Assembly (NCBI RefSeq): GCF_036588685.1
Contig: NC_086381.1
Location: 54,807,431 to 54,871,430 of the forward strand
Source of the DNA: Mytilus trossulus
Lineage: Eukaryota > Mollusca > Bivalvia > Mytilida > Mytilidae
DNA length: 64,000 nucleotides
Direction of reading: 5' to 3'
A program made the position numbers and the translations under genes. Shown here piece by piece: positions 12,451 to 21,894 of this stretch. A model generated the notes under the pieces. It did no database searches, was not told the DNA's origin, and saw only the letters and a list, made by a program, of their open reading frames with translations. Numbering within the stretch: the first letter of the stretch is position 1; each line of letters begins with the position of its first letter.

Positions 12451-14249
12451 ATTTAATCTCGAGTTGTTGGAAACATAGACATATAATATATAACTCTGTT
12501 GGAAATAACTGATTTCAAATGAAACAGTGTCATTTTTTAAATAAATATATTTGTTTTGGTAGTTTTAAACAATGCGGATGAAATTTAAATATGATTTATC
12601 TGACATTCTTTTAATTTTATGAAAAGCGACCTTTTCTAAACTATAAAAATTTCAAAACTTCAATGGCAGATTATCGGCATTTTCGTAGGTAGAATTTCAT
12701 GTTAACTGAGACATATTATGTATTATAGTATGTTTCTAATGTTTACAATATTTAATACAAAACTATTAATCAACAGAAACAATTTAACGCTTTAATTAAG
12801 CATCTAATATAACTGTTATACTATTTTTACTTTTTTATTGCAACCAAATTAACGTGTACATTATGGTGTCTTCGTCGAGGTCCGCGTTCATGGATCGAAA
12901 ACACTGTTGAGTTCGGTTTACATAAGAATTTGAAATATATACGTATCCGTCCGATCCGTGCATAAATTTGATTTACTGATCGATCGATGACCGTTGTCAC
13001 GGTAACTCCCACATATGTTATTTGACTTATCTGACGGATCCTATGGGTCACCGATCACCGATCAGTCATCGATCAGTCAAACATCCGTCACCGATCATTC
13101 ACCGATCAGTCAAGTTCACGTCAAACAGTAACGCCTAAGGTTGCAAGTACTGTAAGTTACGTTCCCGCGGTGTGTTCGCGCCGTATTTACAACACTTATC
13201 GCACGATAACCAGTAGCGATGAGTTGATCTCGAACAGTTATTGTTAAATGGCTCCTGTATGACCACCACTCTCTTTTAAGGATTGGCTTGTATGCAATGG
13301 GTTTCCTTCTGACCAACCTTCATTATGCTTGATTTTCAAAGCAAATGGTATAGGAGGTTTTTATTATCTCGGATGGTCTTTAACAGCGTTTATTGCCTGA
13401 TTTTTGTTCTCAAAAGGACTTATAGTGGAATGGTGATGACCAACAATACGTGCAGTTGTTACAGCGACATCCCTGCTTATATTATACTGATAATCTGCGA
13501 TCTTGCTGCAGTTAAGAGTTGTCAAGGACCCATTACAAGGTGTCAATCACATAACTTTATAAACTTGGTTATTTAAAGTGTTGAAAACAATGAGGATAAA
13601 AACATCTGTTTTGCTGTTTACGGGCACAGTAGCTGCATGTGCAGATAAAAACTTATAGAGTCGATATTTATTGATTGAACTCAGGTCATACTTAAATAAT
13701 GTGTAATTAGTTCTATTTTATTAAATTATATCACAAAAAAAAATAAAGAGTGTTTTTTTAATTTCAATTTCAATTTGGTATTGCAATACTTTTTTCCACG
13801 TGTATATATGGTACAAGGCAAACTGGTGAAGTTATCTGATTGGTATTTATCTGTACATTTTGTTAACATGATTATTATTTAACAAAAAATAGTATTGAAA
13901 AAAAAGGTCAGGTAGTGACCAAGGCATTTTGGAAATAACATTACATGTCTTTTGTTCTTTATTAACAACATGCTGCAATGGCGTCATCCATTTATTGGCA
14001 AATACTAAACATACTTCTATTTTACGGGTATTGCTGGCGTCTTCAAACTAGATTATTCACATGTAAATGTGTATTTGCATGTCCACAGTTAGTAACCTGT
14101 TTTTCAGTGGTTCTCGTCTGTAATTTTATATCAAAGTTGTTTTTCTGTCACTAATTTGTTCATAAATGAGGCCGTTAGTTTCCCCTTAAGATAGTTTTAC
14201 ATTTGTCAAAACAATGACATTCATAGCTGATAATGCGATATGGATTATG

Positions 14250-14360
14250 TTAACTGTTGAACGCCGTATGGTAGCCAACAGTTGTTACGTTTTATCCCGT
14301 TTGGTCTATTGCGGAGATTTGTCACATTTGCAATTATACTGCATCTTCCTAATTTTGTGA
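14250..14360 (-). repeat. Degenerate dispersed repeat, GAGACAACTCTCC family
   Basis: It aligns in reverse complement with the copies at 27350-27640, 31870-32115 and 59500-59725 (for example 'ggtctattgcggagatttgtcac'). It is a short diverged fragment of a family that recurs throughout the window. An 85-codon open frame here is only read-through of the repeat. Confidence 0.5.
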
Positions 14361-16879
14361 TTTTACCTTTTTCTTATTTTCATAGTTGCGATACAAAAGA
14401 AACCAAACAATTAAAGCGCTGTTCCATAGCTTTTTGTGTGGTATTCGTAGTATGTGTATTGAATTTGTGTCATATATTTACAATTGAAATTCAAGACTTT
14501 AATATAACAATCTGGATAAATTATCTAAAATATAGATAATATAAACTGATTGAATTGCAACACACACTAACAATATATATTAGATATTTATTTGTATTCA
14601 ATAGTTCCATGTAGTTGCTGAGGTTACAATAAAATATACAACAGACAACAATATCTTCAGTAAAATGTTAAGGTGAGTAAACATGCGAAGAAATTTGAAC
14701 ACTTATGCATATACCTTCTACAGCACATTAATTAGGTAATTGTGTTTGCTGTTCCCCTTAAGTATATGTATGTTGAATAAATCAGTTTGCGAGGGATAAA
14801 AAGACGGAAGAACATGAAAAAGAATGTATAAACAATAACTGTATCCTATCACAGCTGTTTATTACTTAAAGATCATATGGTATATCTTCAGTGTCTTTGA
14901 AGTGCTCGTTAACAATAGATAGCTTGATATATAATAATAAGTTATTATATGCAGAAATGATTAAGACCTGACATGCTTGATTTCTTAATTTACAATATGT
15001 GTTACGTTTATATTATGTGATTTTAACAAACAATCGGCATTCGAATCGGAAATAACTATACCCTCTTCTTCTTGTTGTTTTCCTCCTTCATTCACAGTAG
15101 GCTGACGTCACACAATTACTTCTTCGAAAAAAAAAGAACAGAATGGTATCTTGTACACTCAATTTCTGCTATAAAGATAATGTTCATACACTGAGTAAGT
15201 AAAAATTGAGTGACTATGTTGAACGCATTTATCCCATCGAAGTTTGGATAAAAAAATTATCAATTATACAGTTAGGTACATGTACGGTTAATATCTTGAC
15301 TCACATTTAGAAATTTACAATGTTGAAAAACAAGAGATATTTTTGTTTGTACCTGTCTTTAAATCTTTTTGAAATCATTATACATGCATATAGAAATACT
15401 AGATAAAATATCTAAATATCATATGGCAATAGACAGGTCCATATTACGTATTATTATAGACAGGATGGCATGTATACTTCTTGACAATGACAACTTGGTT
15501 ATGTCATGCTTGTTATGCAATATGAAAGTTTTTACTCCATACTTTTACAGTGTGTGTTATCAAAATTTTGCAATAGGAAAAACTTTTCCAGCAGTATTCC
15601 TTCAAAGATTGATATAACATAATAAGTATAACATAAGTAAAAATAAAAACATACTAACTGCAAAAAAGCGAATTGTGGGGTCTGACTGGAGCGTGTTTGT
15701 TAATGTCGATTCTAATCTTGAAATATAATAGTGTATCGTTTAGAAAATTTATAGTAAGGCTATACGTTATCACAGATGCATTTAAGTAGAATTTAAAACT
15801 AATTTTGAATTATTTCTTTTCAGAACGATAAGTCTTTCTTTTGAAGAAAATCCCCCGACAATACGAAATTTCAATTAAATTTGTAGTAAATATAGGATTT
15901 ATTGAATAATTTCTGACTTTGATATCTAACTGTTCAAAATTTTATGATCACCAGTCAACTGTTCCATTTATTAGATTAAAATCGTGATACCCAAAAGCTT
16001 CTGAATTCTACAACTTGATGTATTATTGATTTGAAAGTAGAAATTTCCTTATGCATGTAGACCTTGTAGGGATTTTGCTATTGTCTACATGTAGGACTGT
16101 TTTGGTAACATAGCTGTTAACATCTGATGGTTCTTATACATCCATGGCTTTCATATATTCAGCTTTGAACGTTCCTCGTGAAGGTAAACCAAGGGAAGCT
16201 CTTCACACTCATGTCATTTGTAACGTGTTATTTAAAAAAAAATGTAATATCGCTCTTTATTCAATATTACTGTGACCTTCATTTTAACCCCTAATATCAG
16301 GATAAGTTATGCATATACTTACGTGGCATTGTTAATCACCGGGAATGCATTAGGTTTGGTTTGTAAAAACTCAGGAATCTGTTTTCAATTCGGTTGATGT
16401 GCTTTAGCTTTTGATTTTGTAATTTGTCTAGAGACTCCCGTTAACAGTTTTTCTCCGAGTTTGATATTTGTGTTATAACCTTTTTTTTACACATTAGTAT
16501 GGATATGATTTTATTTACCATATTTAATACATGAAAATGTGTTGAATGGAATATGAGCAAGCAGTTGTGGAAACGCAAATCAAGTGTAATTTAATTTGAT
16601 TACCATATGAGCATTCGATAATGTAAACCATTTTTTTTAAGGTATGTACATATATGATCATGCAGTTATTGCCGGATGTAATGAAATCATAAAATATATT
16701 TACAAAAAGGTTATTTAAAGTAGTGTTACATGTTGTTGCTTTTCTTTTTTGTAATATCTTACTATGAAATTCATTTAGAGTGTTTATAATGGCATGACAA
16801 ACTGCGATGTAGTGATTTAATGTTAACGATCAAATAAACAAGTAAATCAACTTTTGGGGTTGCATGATAGTTGCAGGAC

Positions 16880-17085
16880 CTTTTTCGGGACGTCGGGATA
16901 TGGTGTTATTAAGCTTCTGGCTCGTCATATCGGGATCCGGGATTATTATTTTTTTAAATTTCGGGATGTCGGCATTTAAATTTCTTCAAATTCGAGACTT
17001 CGGAATTTTATGTTTTTAAGTAATAAGTCCGAGTTATCCAGATCTAGACCCCTCCGATACCCTCCCTCCCCCCCCCCCATCTCTT
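16880..17085 (+). repeat. CGGGAT-rich dispersed repeat
   Basis: It is built from variants of 'tttcgggatttcgggat' and ends in a pyrimidine run (gacccctccgataccctccc). Related copies lie at 27730-27945 and 39500-39670. Confidence 0.7.
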
Positions 17086-17782
17086 TCTTGCCTTTTGCAT
17101 AATAATGAAACATCACCATGTTGACATCACCTTCAAAAATAGCTCTTACAGATCAAAGTTTGAGTGTGGTTTAATCAATATTTATTGATGTTTAGCATCA
17201 CAAATCAAATGATATAATTAAAAACATTATATACGATATGTACCGTTGATTATTTTTGACATTTCTGTCTTATTTACACGTTTCTGTATCTAATCTAAAC
17301 AAGAATATTTAAACTAAAATTCTAAAATGTATTTTATGAGTATAAGTTTATTTTCTATAAGCCTATTCTATGAGGTATTGAAAAAAAACGTTCATGTATA
17401 TACAAGTTTAATATTTGTTCAATTAGTGTTGTAATTACTATGATATGTATAACTTCCAGGACTAATTTATTTAATGTCAGTGGAGTATGGAAATGCAAAA
17501 TAAAGCTTAGTTATCTTTATACACATGATATGATGGTCTTGAAAATAATCGAAACATCAATCTGTGAATTTTCATTTAAGTAAGGGAAAAAAGCAATAAT
17601 ATTGGCAAGTCTATCAAAAAGTTTGGGAAATTGAATTCGGGTAAAGTACAGATGGGTGCGGTCCTCACCTTGACAAAAGTTAACTTAAAGCAGACTTGTT
17701 GACTGCTTTATAAGTTAACTTGAGAATTTTTAAGCAGTCAAGCAAGTTAACTTCGTCGTTGGTGGACCAGACCTACGGTCTG

Positions 17783-18075
17783 CTTTTTAAGAACTGCTGC
17801 AGACCTATCGACAGGTCTGCTCCAGACAAGACCTGTGGACAAGTCTGCTTGTAACCAGTCCTGATGACAGGTCTGCCCCAGACCAGACCTGTGGAGAGGT
17901 CTACTTTTGACAAATCCTGAGGACAGGTCTGCCTCAGACCAGACCTGTGGACAGGTCTACTCCTGACCAGACCTGATGACAGGTCTGCTTCTGACCAGAC
18001 CTGTGGACAAGTCTGCTTCTGACCAGACCTATATACAAGTCTGCTTTTGAACAGACCAGAGGACAGGTCTGCTTA
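17783..18075. repeat. 28-bp minisatellite, ten palindromic units
   Basis: The word acaggtctgc or a close variant occurs at 17811, 17839, 17867, 17895, 17923, 17951, 17979, 18007, 18035 and 18063, exactly 28 bp apart each time. Most units contain CAGACCTG...CAGGTCTG, so each can fold or act as an inverted-repeat binding site. The period is not a multiple of three, so the array is not coding. Confidence 0.92.
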
Positions 18076-18322
18076 TGACAGATTATCGTTATAAGAGTTT
18101 TCATATCAGACTTGAGCTTTAATTAAAATATGTAAACAACATTCGCATTGTTTTTCCACAGATGTCAAATTTAATTATTTACTCGCTAGACTCTACAAAA
18201 TCCTCTTTTTTTCTACTTAATATACATGTATTCTTATATAAATAAAACAATGGCTATACAATCACATCACGCTACTCATAAAGGAAATGAGAGTGGGTTT
18301 GTGTGGGTTTTTTTTAAACGGA

Positions 18323-18331
18323 GTATAAAAG
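18323..18331 (+). promoter_or_regulatory. TATA box TATAAAAGG
   Basis: A canonical TATAAAAGG lies about 125 bp upstream of the ATG at 18455 of a signal-peptide-like ORF on the same strand. Transcription would start near 18355. This is a match to consensus only. Confidence 0.4.
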
Positions 18332-18454
18332 GTTATCCAACGCATCGGAACAATATTCTTATATCAAGGGATATCAAAAACATTATTGACGTTGCTTCGT
18401 TCCCTGTTTTGTACCTGTCCCTTTCTCAATTTTACTTTATGCATAAATTTATAC

Positions 18455-18628
18455 ATGCATGGATATTTCATTGTTATTCAACTTGTTTGGATTGGATTTA
18501 CTATTCTATTTTCCGCAGAATATTCAAACAGAAATTATACAGTGTCCGTAAGCATACGGTGTGGTAGAACTATCAACAATTTCGCCAAATTCGTCAGATT
18601 TGTCGACAGACTTGTCTTTGCCGATTAA
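18455..18628 (+). CDS. Candidate small secreted peptide (57 codons) or signal exon
   Basis: The ATG at 18455 starts MHGYFIVIQLVWIGF followed by TILFSA, a good hydrophobic signal peptide with small residues at a likely cleavage site. The rest is rich in Arg, Asn and Phe with one Cys and ends at a TAA at 18626. A GTAAGC splice-donor-like site at 18548 would instead end the exon in phase 0 after 31 codons. The frame is open further upstream, but the internal ATG gives the signal peptide. A consensus TATA box lies upstream. I do not recognise the product. The LINE begins within a kilobase downstream, so a following exon could have been displaced. It may be a chance ORF. Confidence 0.3.
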   Translation: MHGYFIVIQLVWIGFTILFSAEYSNRNYTVSVSIRCGRTINNFAKFVRFVDRLVFAD

Positions 18629-18639
18629 TTGATATATGG

Positions 18640-19376
18640 GACGGCATAAATTATATTCAATGCACACTTGAATGAAACAGTTGCCACTTGACGTTTAACT
18701 AAAAAAAATAATCAACCGACAAAGTAGATTAACAGTATGCTATTCCCGGAAGAGAAATTCATATACTTTTTTTTTTATTAAATAGTACAAATGAATCCAG
18801 ACATGTCAGTGTTGTTACTTTGATGATGCGGCATAGTTTGGTTTGACACAACATCATTAACTACTATATCAAGTGTCACTGTTCAATATTATGAATATAG
18901 AGATGAAATGCTGACTCTCACAATTTATGCAGTAAAATTTGTACATGAATTGTTTTCCAATATTATTAATTACATGTACATTTGTGGTCCTACTAAAATG
19001 TGCACAGGAGCAACAGGAGAAAAACATTAAGGCGCTCGGTACAATAATAGTATGCGGGTATAAAGATTTACAAATGAAAGTGCACATATGGTCAGTTTTG
19101 GTCAAATAATTGTGTTGTACACGTCAGCATGAGGAAACAAAACTACTGAAATTTTGATAACGTAAGCGTCCTCAAGCTTATCCAAGGAGAATTTTGAGCT
19201 CTTACCAAATCTTCGAAATAATCGTAAATACAAGACTTCAAACGACTGTTTTTCGATAGAACAAACCTATGAAAGTGTAGTGAAGTGTATATACTGTTTA
19301 TATACTGTTTAATTAGTTAAATTGAACTTGTAATTCATACAAAAATACGTTGAAAAAAAAACTCAGTAAATCCAAT
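18640..19376. other. No gene; probable LINE 5' UTR in the right part
   Basis: Nothing coding was seen. The 5' boundary of the LINE could not be fixed because no matching target-site duplication was found for the bases after the poly(A) tail. Confidence 0.4.
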
Positions 19377-20657
19377 ATGGCTACTGCAGGTAAACCACAA
19401 AATGACAGTGATGTCAGCCATAACACTAATTCATCCAAAGCATACAATGATGCAGTTAAACTAGGTCTTATACCTAAAGACTATCTGAATGGTGAACCTC
19501 ATGTCAATATTCACGAAACTCTTAGCTCTGTAAAACCTGTATTTATTCTGGAAACTGACCTCTTTGGTGAGGTGAAACCCAGCCCAGATCAATTCCTTAC
19601 ACACCTTGAACTCTACAACTCCATTGACTCATGTATACCAAAGAGCCACCTGAAAGGCCTACAACGAGTAAGAGGTATGTGGCGCATCTACCCAGATTCT
19701 GAGAATGACAGAGAAACTCTCATTACCAAAAAGATAACTGTACGTAACAAGCTAATTAACGTGTATAGTACAAACCCTAAATCAAATGAATACTCATCAC
19801 TCTTGTACCTACGTGTCAGAGTCAAAGACGTTCCGTGTTCTGCAGACGACGGTCAAATTTTGAGGGCCATTGAAAATGAAGGCAAATGTACCGTTCACAA
19901 ATTAAACAGAGAAGGACTCCGAGTAGATGGGTTGCTGACAGAATGCCAAACGGGTGACCGCATTATTTTTTGCGACCCTTTAGAAAAACCCCTACCAAGA
20001 TTTATCCGAATAGGAAAGTATAGAGCTACGGTCTTCCACAAAGATCAAATGCCATCAACAAATGAAAACTTAGTATGTAATAAATGTTTTCAAAATGGTC
20101 ACAGATTTCGAGACTGTCAAAATGACTGGGTCTGTAAACAATGCAAACTCCCAGGGCATAAGCAGGCTGACTGTCCAAGTTTTGAAGCTCAAAACAAGGA
20201 GAGTAACAGCATGCCTCACGAAAATGAGTCAAAAAGCAGCAGCTCTTCTCAAAGTGACACTGACAGCGACGAATCTAACACTGAGTCAATTGATGATACA
20301 CCAGAAGAAAACATGCATGTAGCAGCTTCAAAATCAGCAACAAAAGTCAATCCGAAAAAGTTATCAAATGTACTCGGAAAGGCCTCGAAGAAAATCACCA
20401 AAGAGACATTTTCTTTCGAAAATAAAACCAATGATATTTTGGAGGAAGTGGAAAACCCCAAAAAGAAAAAAAAGAAAACAACAAAACGAAGGAAAAAATC
20501 AGGAGACGCTACAGCCAAAAAATCAAATATTCAGACAACAATGTTTCAATTTGGCGCTGGAACACCAGACTCTCGCAGTGAAAAGCGTCCAGCAACAACA
20601 CCGACTGATGAAGTCCATGAACGATCCGTCCCTATTCAAAAACCAAAAGGGCATTAA
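19377..20657 (+). CDS. LINE ORF1 nucleic-acid-binding protein, 426 aa
   Basis: This is the ORF1 protein of the LINE, expected to coat the element's RNA. It is intact from the ATG at 19377, in context aatATGgct; the frame is open a little further upstream but has no earlier ATG. Two zinc knuckles near residues 235-265 read CNKCFQNGHRFRDC and CKQCKLPGHKQADC, both C-x2-C-x4-H-x4-C. The N-terminal half may fold as an RNA-binding domain (not proven). The C-terminal third is low-complexity, with a Ser/Asp run followed by a Lys-rich run (KKKKKKTTKRRKK) resembling a nuclear localisation or RNA-binding tail. Its length and layout fit Tx1-type ORF1. The overlapping frame at 20368-20697 is a shadow of the A-rich tail. 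Confidence 0.9.
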   Translation: MATAGKPQNDSDVSHNTNSSKAYNDAVKLGLIPKDYLNGEPHVNIHETLSSVKPVFILETDLFGEVKPSPDQFLTHLELYNSIDSCIPKSHLKGLQRVRGMWRIYPDSENDRETLITKKITVRNKLINVYSTNPKSNEYSSLLYLRVRVKDVPCSADDGQILRAIENEGKCTVHKLNREGLRVDGLLTECQTGDRIIFCDPLEKPLPRFIRIGKYRATVFHKDQMPSTNENLVCNKCFQNGHRFRDCQNDWVCKQCKLPGHKQADCPSFEAQNKESNSMPHENESKSSSSSQSDTDSDESNTESIDDTPEENMHVAASKSATKVNPKKLSNVLGKASKKITKETFSFENKTNDILEEVENPKKKKKKTTKRRKKSGDATAKKSNIQTTMFQFGAGTPDSRSEKRPATTPTDEVHERSVPIQKPKGH

Positions 20658-20774
20658 CTCATTTGAAGACGAAATAATTCAGGTCAATGTACTATGATTA
20701 AAGAACAAATTGTATTTTTAATTCCCCCCTTTTTTATGTGTGGCCAACACCCAAATATTTCTTTGTAAATAATC

Positions 20775-21098
20775 ATGTGTGTATGTAAATTTATCTATGT
20801 TCTTTTTGTCTCTTTTGTTGTTTTTACCTATATTATAAAAAATGAAAAAAAAAACGGATATGGTATAATAGTAGATTATACATATTCCCATGAAAGAGTA
20901 ATACAAAAATATATGTATACATGTAATTTATTTTTGATATTGAACATGTTGAAAAGCACTCATCTTTTAAAAATTTACAATCTATTTAACGGCAAACAAA
21001 TTTCTATATATCTATCAACTAAATGTCATAATAAAAGCTGGATCACAACTAACAAATGTTTTGTAAACGTTATCCGCAAAAAAAAACATTATGCATAA
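20775..21098 (+). CDS. Inter-ORF reading frame 1 (107 codons), unknown
   Basis: An ATG-started frame in the space between LINE ORF1 and ORF2. Its last eight bases (21091-21098) overlap the start of the next frame. The product is hydrophobic at its start (FIYVLFVSFVVFTYI) and otherwise low in complexity. I do not recognise it. By itself it could be chance. Its interest lies in the chain of three frames that each overlap the next by eight bases. Confidence 0.25.
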   Translation: MCVCKFIYVLFVSFVVFTYIIKNEKKNGYGIIVDYTYSHERVIQKYMYTCNLFLILNMLKSTHLLKIYNLFNGKQISIYLSTKCHNKSWITTNKCFVNVIRKKKHYA

Positions 21099-21894
21099 AA
21101 AGAGTTATGATACATGTACATGTACATCAGCAGTTCCTCATGCTAAGACACTCAGATTAGATCAGGAAAATTCTAGAATCACATTTTCACACAGACATAA
21201 TCCAAATATTATCATAAATCCAATACTTTTATGCTTGTTAAATCCAATCAAATGTACATTATACACTGCACAAATATTTAATTTTCTTGTACACTTCCTT
21301 CTCAATATTCATAGGATATTCAATATCAAAATAAAATTGTTGAGCAAAGAGAACAGGAAAATCCAGTCATCATGGTTCAGTTGTCATATTATTATGCTTC
21401 TACTTTATATCCAAAATCACAGTCTTCATAACGCTGTGAGAAAAATACTCCTATTTGTGTATCATGAAAATCCAAAAAGTAAATTTGCGCAAAATACAAA
21501 ATCGCTTCTACATGTTCTATGCAACAGACACATCAACCTGAAAAAGAAAATAAACGTCATAATGATTCATTTTTTATTTTTCTTAAACAAACATGTGAAC
21601 AAGTATATGATTATCACACACAACATAAAATTCATCATCATGATTAATGTTAGGTTTAAACACATGATACTATGTAATTTAGAAATAAAATTCAACTGTT
21701 ATCTATATTATTTATATGTGTATAATTTATATGTGTATAACTTATATGTGTATGTAAACAATTTCAGTGTGTATATTAACAATATGATATCAACTTATTT
21801 ACTTTTTAAGCTCAACCTTCTGTCTCTATTGTATAATTCTGAAGTTATGTGCATGACGTGTAATATAAAAATAAATAATCTCCATAATGAGTGA
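21091..21894 (+). CDS. Inter-ORF reading frame 2 (267 codons), overlaps ORF2 start
   Basis: A 267-codon frame opened by ATG at 21091 and closed by the TGA inside ATGAGTGA at 21887-21894, so its stop overlaps the ORF2 start codon. In DNA this rich in A and T, stops should come about every 12-13 codons, so the length is surprising. The product is rich in Ile, Leu, Asn, Lys, His and Tyr, has scattered Cys, and contains a short internal repeat (NLYVYNLYVY) from a 15-bp direct repeat near 21710-21755. No domain is recognised. It may be a third LINE protein translated by termination-reinitiation, or a stop-poor leader. It may also be coincidence. Confidence 0.35.
   Translation: MHKKSYDTCTCTSAVPHAKTLRLDQENSRITFSHRHNPNIIINPILLCLLNPIKCTLYTAQIFNFLVHFLLNIHRIFNIKIKLLSKENRKIQSSWFSCHIIMLLLYIQNHSLHNAVRKILLFVYHENPKSKFAQNTKSLLHVLCNRHINLKKKINVIMIHFLFFLNKHVNKYMIITHNIKFIIMINVRFKHMILCNLEIKFNCYLYYLYVYNLYVYNLYVYVNNFSVYINNMISTYLLFKLNLLSLLYNSEVMCMTCNIKINNLHNE

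Larger units (their letters stand above)
8935..13152. mobile_element. 4.2-kb TA-target DNA element carrying a tandem array
   Basis: A 26-bp terminal inverted repeat starting CAGTACTTGCAACCTTA (8935-8960; 13127-13152) has one mismatch. It is flanked by a duplicated TA, and the empty site is seen in the intact LTR at 2935-3096. Subterminal zones hold many GATCAGTCA/GATCGGTGA words on both sides (8970-9120; 12960-13115), possible transposase-binding sites. The interior is mainly a ~430-bp tandem array. No transposase ORF is present, so it is non-autonomous. TA duplication fits Tc1/mariner, but the superfamily is not proven. Confidence 0.88.
2935..13194 (-). mobile_element. BEL/Pao LTR retrotransposon, itself interrupted
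   Basis: Two 162-bp direct repeats (2935-3096; 8813-8934 joined to 13155-13194) begin TGT and end ACA. A 5-bp target duplication CTTAT flanks them at 2930-2934 and 13195-13199. Between them, on the minus strand, is a gag-pol polyprotein in the BEL/Pao order: gag, zinc knuckles, A17-type protease, reverse transcriptase, RNase H, integrase. A primer-binding site lies next to the 5' LTR. The right-hand (5') LTR is split by a later TA-target DNA element. Without that insertion the element is about 6.0 kb, rather compact for the group. The LTRs are also short for the family. Confidence 0.92.
8813..13194 (-). repeat. BEL/Pao 5' LTR split by an insertion
   Basis: The LTR is carried in two pieces, 8813-8934 (122 bp) and 13155-13194 (40 bp). 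Together they restore the 162-bp LTR. The dinucleotide TA at the break is duplicated (8933-8934 and 13153-13154). Confidence 0.92.
2600..13560 (-). pseudogene. Tc1-like transposase remnant in two pieces
   Basis: Reading the minus strand, the right piece (about 13560-13200) gives helix-turn-helix-like text around 'HHHSTISPFENKNQAINAV.DHPR', the position of the DNA-binding HTH in Tc1 transposases. It continues to 'TVRDQLIATGYRA'. The left piece (about 2929-2610) continues with 'RPFRRPLLTNRQTVFRIRC', then 'DRSPALNHIEHIWDINGR', which matches the family motif DxSPDLNPIEHxWD. The BEL/Pao element is inserted exactly between these pieces. Frameshifts and stops are present. The stretch carrying the first catalytic aspartate appears deleted, because the ARxRWA-like block is followed too soon by the SPDLNPIEH block. 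It is a dead copy. Confidence 0.8.
2244..13804 (-). mobile_element. Outer Tc1/mariner element, split by nested insertions
   Basis: Terminal inverted repeats of about 28 bp match at the two ends: ...TGGAAAAAAGTATTGCAAC at 2250-2270 and its reverse complement at 13776-13798. Each end is flanked by TA (2242-2243 and 13805-13806), the target of Tc1/mariner elements. Removing the BEL/Pao insertion (2935-13194 plus one CTTAT copy) leaves about 1.3 kb, a normal size for a Tc1-like element. Transposase remnants on the minus strand lie on both sides of the insertion. The element is the oldest layer of the nest and cannot be active. Confidence 0.85.
13806..17640. other. Non-coding stretch with repeat fragments
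   Basis: No exon or gene could be supported. It contains a degenerate dispersed mussel repeat near 14250-14360, a fragment near 16150-16210 resembling the hammerhead-bearing repeat family, and a cggga-rich repeat at 16880-17085. Confidence 0.5.

Noticed and set aside
12827-13316. Two 66-74-codon minus-strand ORFs near the right end of the nest
   Set aside because: One is read-through of subterminal repeats of the DNA element. The other is transposase remnant fused to LTR sequence.
18524-18694. 56-codon minus-strand frame with charged, protein-like composition
   Set aside because: It is the complement of the signal-peptide ORF at 18455-18628, which has a TATA box and signal peptide in its favour.
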